Shown piece by piece: positions 63,434 through 64,000 of a DNA stretch of 64,000 bases. Positions within the stretch are counted from its first letter, which is position 1, and each line of letters starts with the position of its first letter. Below the pieces are notes generated by a model. The model had not been told where the DNA came from and did no database searches. It saw only the letters and a list, made by a program, of their open reading frames with translations. A program made the position numbers and the translations under genes. Source of the DNA: Frondihabitans sp. 762G35 (lineage in GTDB: Bacteria > Actinomycetota > Actinomycetes > Actinomycetales > Microbacteriaceae); the NCBI RefSeq assembly GCF_002074055.1, contig NZ_CP014619.1:372001-436000 (forward strand), read 5' to 3'.

Positions 63434-64000
63434 TCAGCGCGGCAGCGGAGCGACGGCCTCCCACGGCACGCTGATCTCCCCCAGGCGCCAGCGTGTGCGG
63501 CCGTGCAGCACGGGCCAGCCCTCGGCCCGGAGCGCCTCCACCGTGGCGACCCAGCGCTGCACGGGGGAGTAGACGGCGAGGGCCGCGTTGTAGCGCCAGT
63601 GCCGGTCGAGCGAGACGAGCAGATCGTGGATGCGTTCGCCCTCGACGTTGCGATGGATCAGGGCCTTCGGCAGGCGCTCGGCGACGACGAGAGGCGTCTC
63701 GAGCGACGCGAGGCGGAGGCTGGCGGTGAACGTCCGCGGTCCCTCCGCCGAGACGTCGATCCACGAGGCCACACGCCCGACCTCGTTGCAGGTCCCCTCG
63801 ACGAGCACCCCGTCGGGGGCGAGCCGGGAGGTCATGAGCGCCCACGCCTCTCCGACGTCGGCCTCGTCGTACTGCCGCAGGACGTTGAGGGCCCGGATGA
63901 CGGCCGGCCTCCGCCCGCCGTCGAGGGGGACCTCGAAGCCGCCCAACCGGAACGTCACCCCCGGCCGCGCCGAGAGGCTCGCCACCCGGACCCGCTCCGG
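63434..64000 (-). CDS. Class I SAM-dependent methyltransferase, partial
   Basis: The frame is open to the window edge, so the gene is probably incomplete at its 5' end; a GTG at 63985 is a possible internal start. The visible part has VIRALNVLRQYDEADVGEAW and SRLAPDGVLVEGTCNEVGR, typical of the middle and motif III/IV region of class I methyltransferases, and a C-terminal HWRYNAALAVYSPVQRWVA. Target unknown. It converges with the FUSC gene. Confidence 0.7.
   Translation of the reverse strand, partial: PERVRVASLSARPGVTFRLGGFEVPLDGGRRPAVIRALNVLRQYDEADVGEAWALMTSRLAPDGVLVEGTCNEVGRVASWIDVSAEGPRTFTASLRLASLETPLVVAERLPKALIHRNVEGERIHDLLVSLDRHWRYNAALAVYSPVQRWVATVEALRAEGWPVLHGRTRWRLGEISVPWEAVAPLPR

Overview
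The window is about 70 percent G+C and densely coded, with short intergenic gaps and many GTGA or ATGA overlaps. A mycothiol synthase, a GlnR-type regulator beside it, a monomeric isocitrate dehydrogenase, an actinobacterial ZTP riboswitch, an LAXTG (class E type) sorting signal and a SigK/RskA-like pair all point to a high-GC Gram-positive actinobacterium. A Microbacteriaceae-like soil or plant bacterium is my inference. It looks like chromosomal housekeeping and catabolic DNA: I see no transposase, phage gene or plasmid replication gene.

Layout. 0.1-5 kb: heterodimeric ABC exporter, a palindromic repeat cluster, an alkyltransferase-like protein and a GNAT enzyme. 5-12.9 kb: ROK regulator, sugar ABC importer and GH38 alpha-mannosidase. 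13-14.5 kb: small genes. 14.6-19.5 kb: phosphonatase-like HAD enzyme facing a four-gene ABC importer. 19.7-21.9 kb: isocitrate dehydrogenase. 22-25.8 kb: ROK regulator, GH20 hexosaminidase and nagB, with a relic of a lost permease gene. 25.9-28.3 kb: NAD(P)-binding protein, RidA and a D-serine dehydratase-like PLP enzyme. 28.4-35.9 kb, mostly minus strand: LAXTG surface protein, epimerase, nagA, purU, a PIG-V-like membrane protein and DUF2256/DUF3253. 36-36.7 kb: DUF2017 and clpS. 36.9-40.3 kb: a five-gene cassette of a small Cys-pair membrane peptide, a small membrane protein, an HEXXH membrane protease, and an ABC ATPase and permease. 40.3-42.7 kb: ZTP riboswitch, glyA and folD. 42.7-46.9 kb: galK, galT, DeoR regulator and aldose epimerase. 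47.2 kb: tRNA-Lys with a duplicated 3' end. 48-50 kb: a gene-free block with two branched palindromes, then a SigK/RskA pair. 50-54.2 kb: pstSCAB with a PHO box. 54.8-60 kb: MutT1-like, ppk, mshD and glnR. 60-64 kb: small membrane proteins, nitrobindin-like, YgfZ, FUSC and a partial methyltransferase.

The carbohydrate genes fit together. The GH38 alpha-mannosidase, GH20 hexosaminidase, NagA and NagB, and galactose enzymes would let the cell take apart mannose-, GlcNAc- and galactose-containing glycans, with separate ROK and DeoR regulators and recognisable operators. The phosphorus genes (pst, ppk, possibly the HAD/ABC cluster) form a second theme.

The items most worth a second look are the peptide/protease/ABC cassette at 36880-40263, a family of nine exactly 55-bp palindromic units in three clusters, the branched-palindrome block at 48097-48276, and a nine-base word (GCAGGATGC) seen about twenty times in all reading frames. 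All counts and alignments were made by eye.
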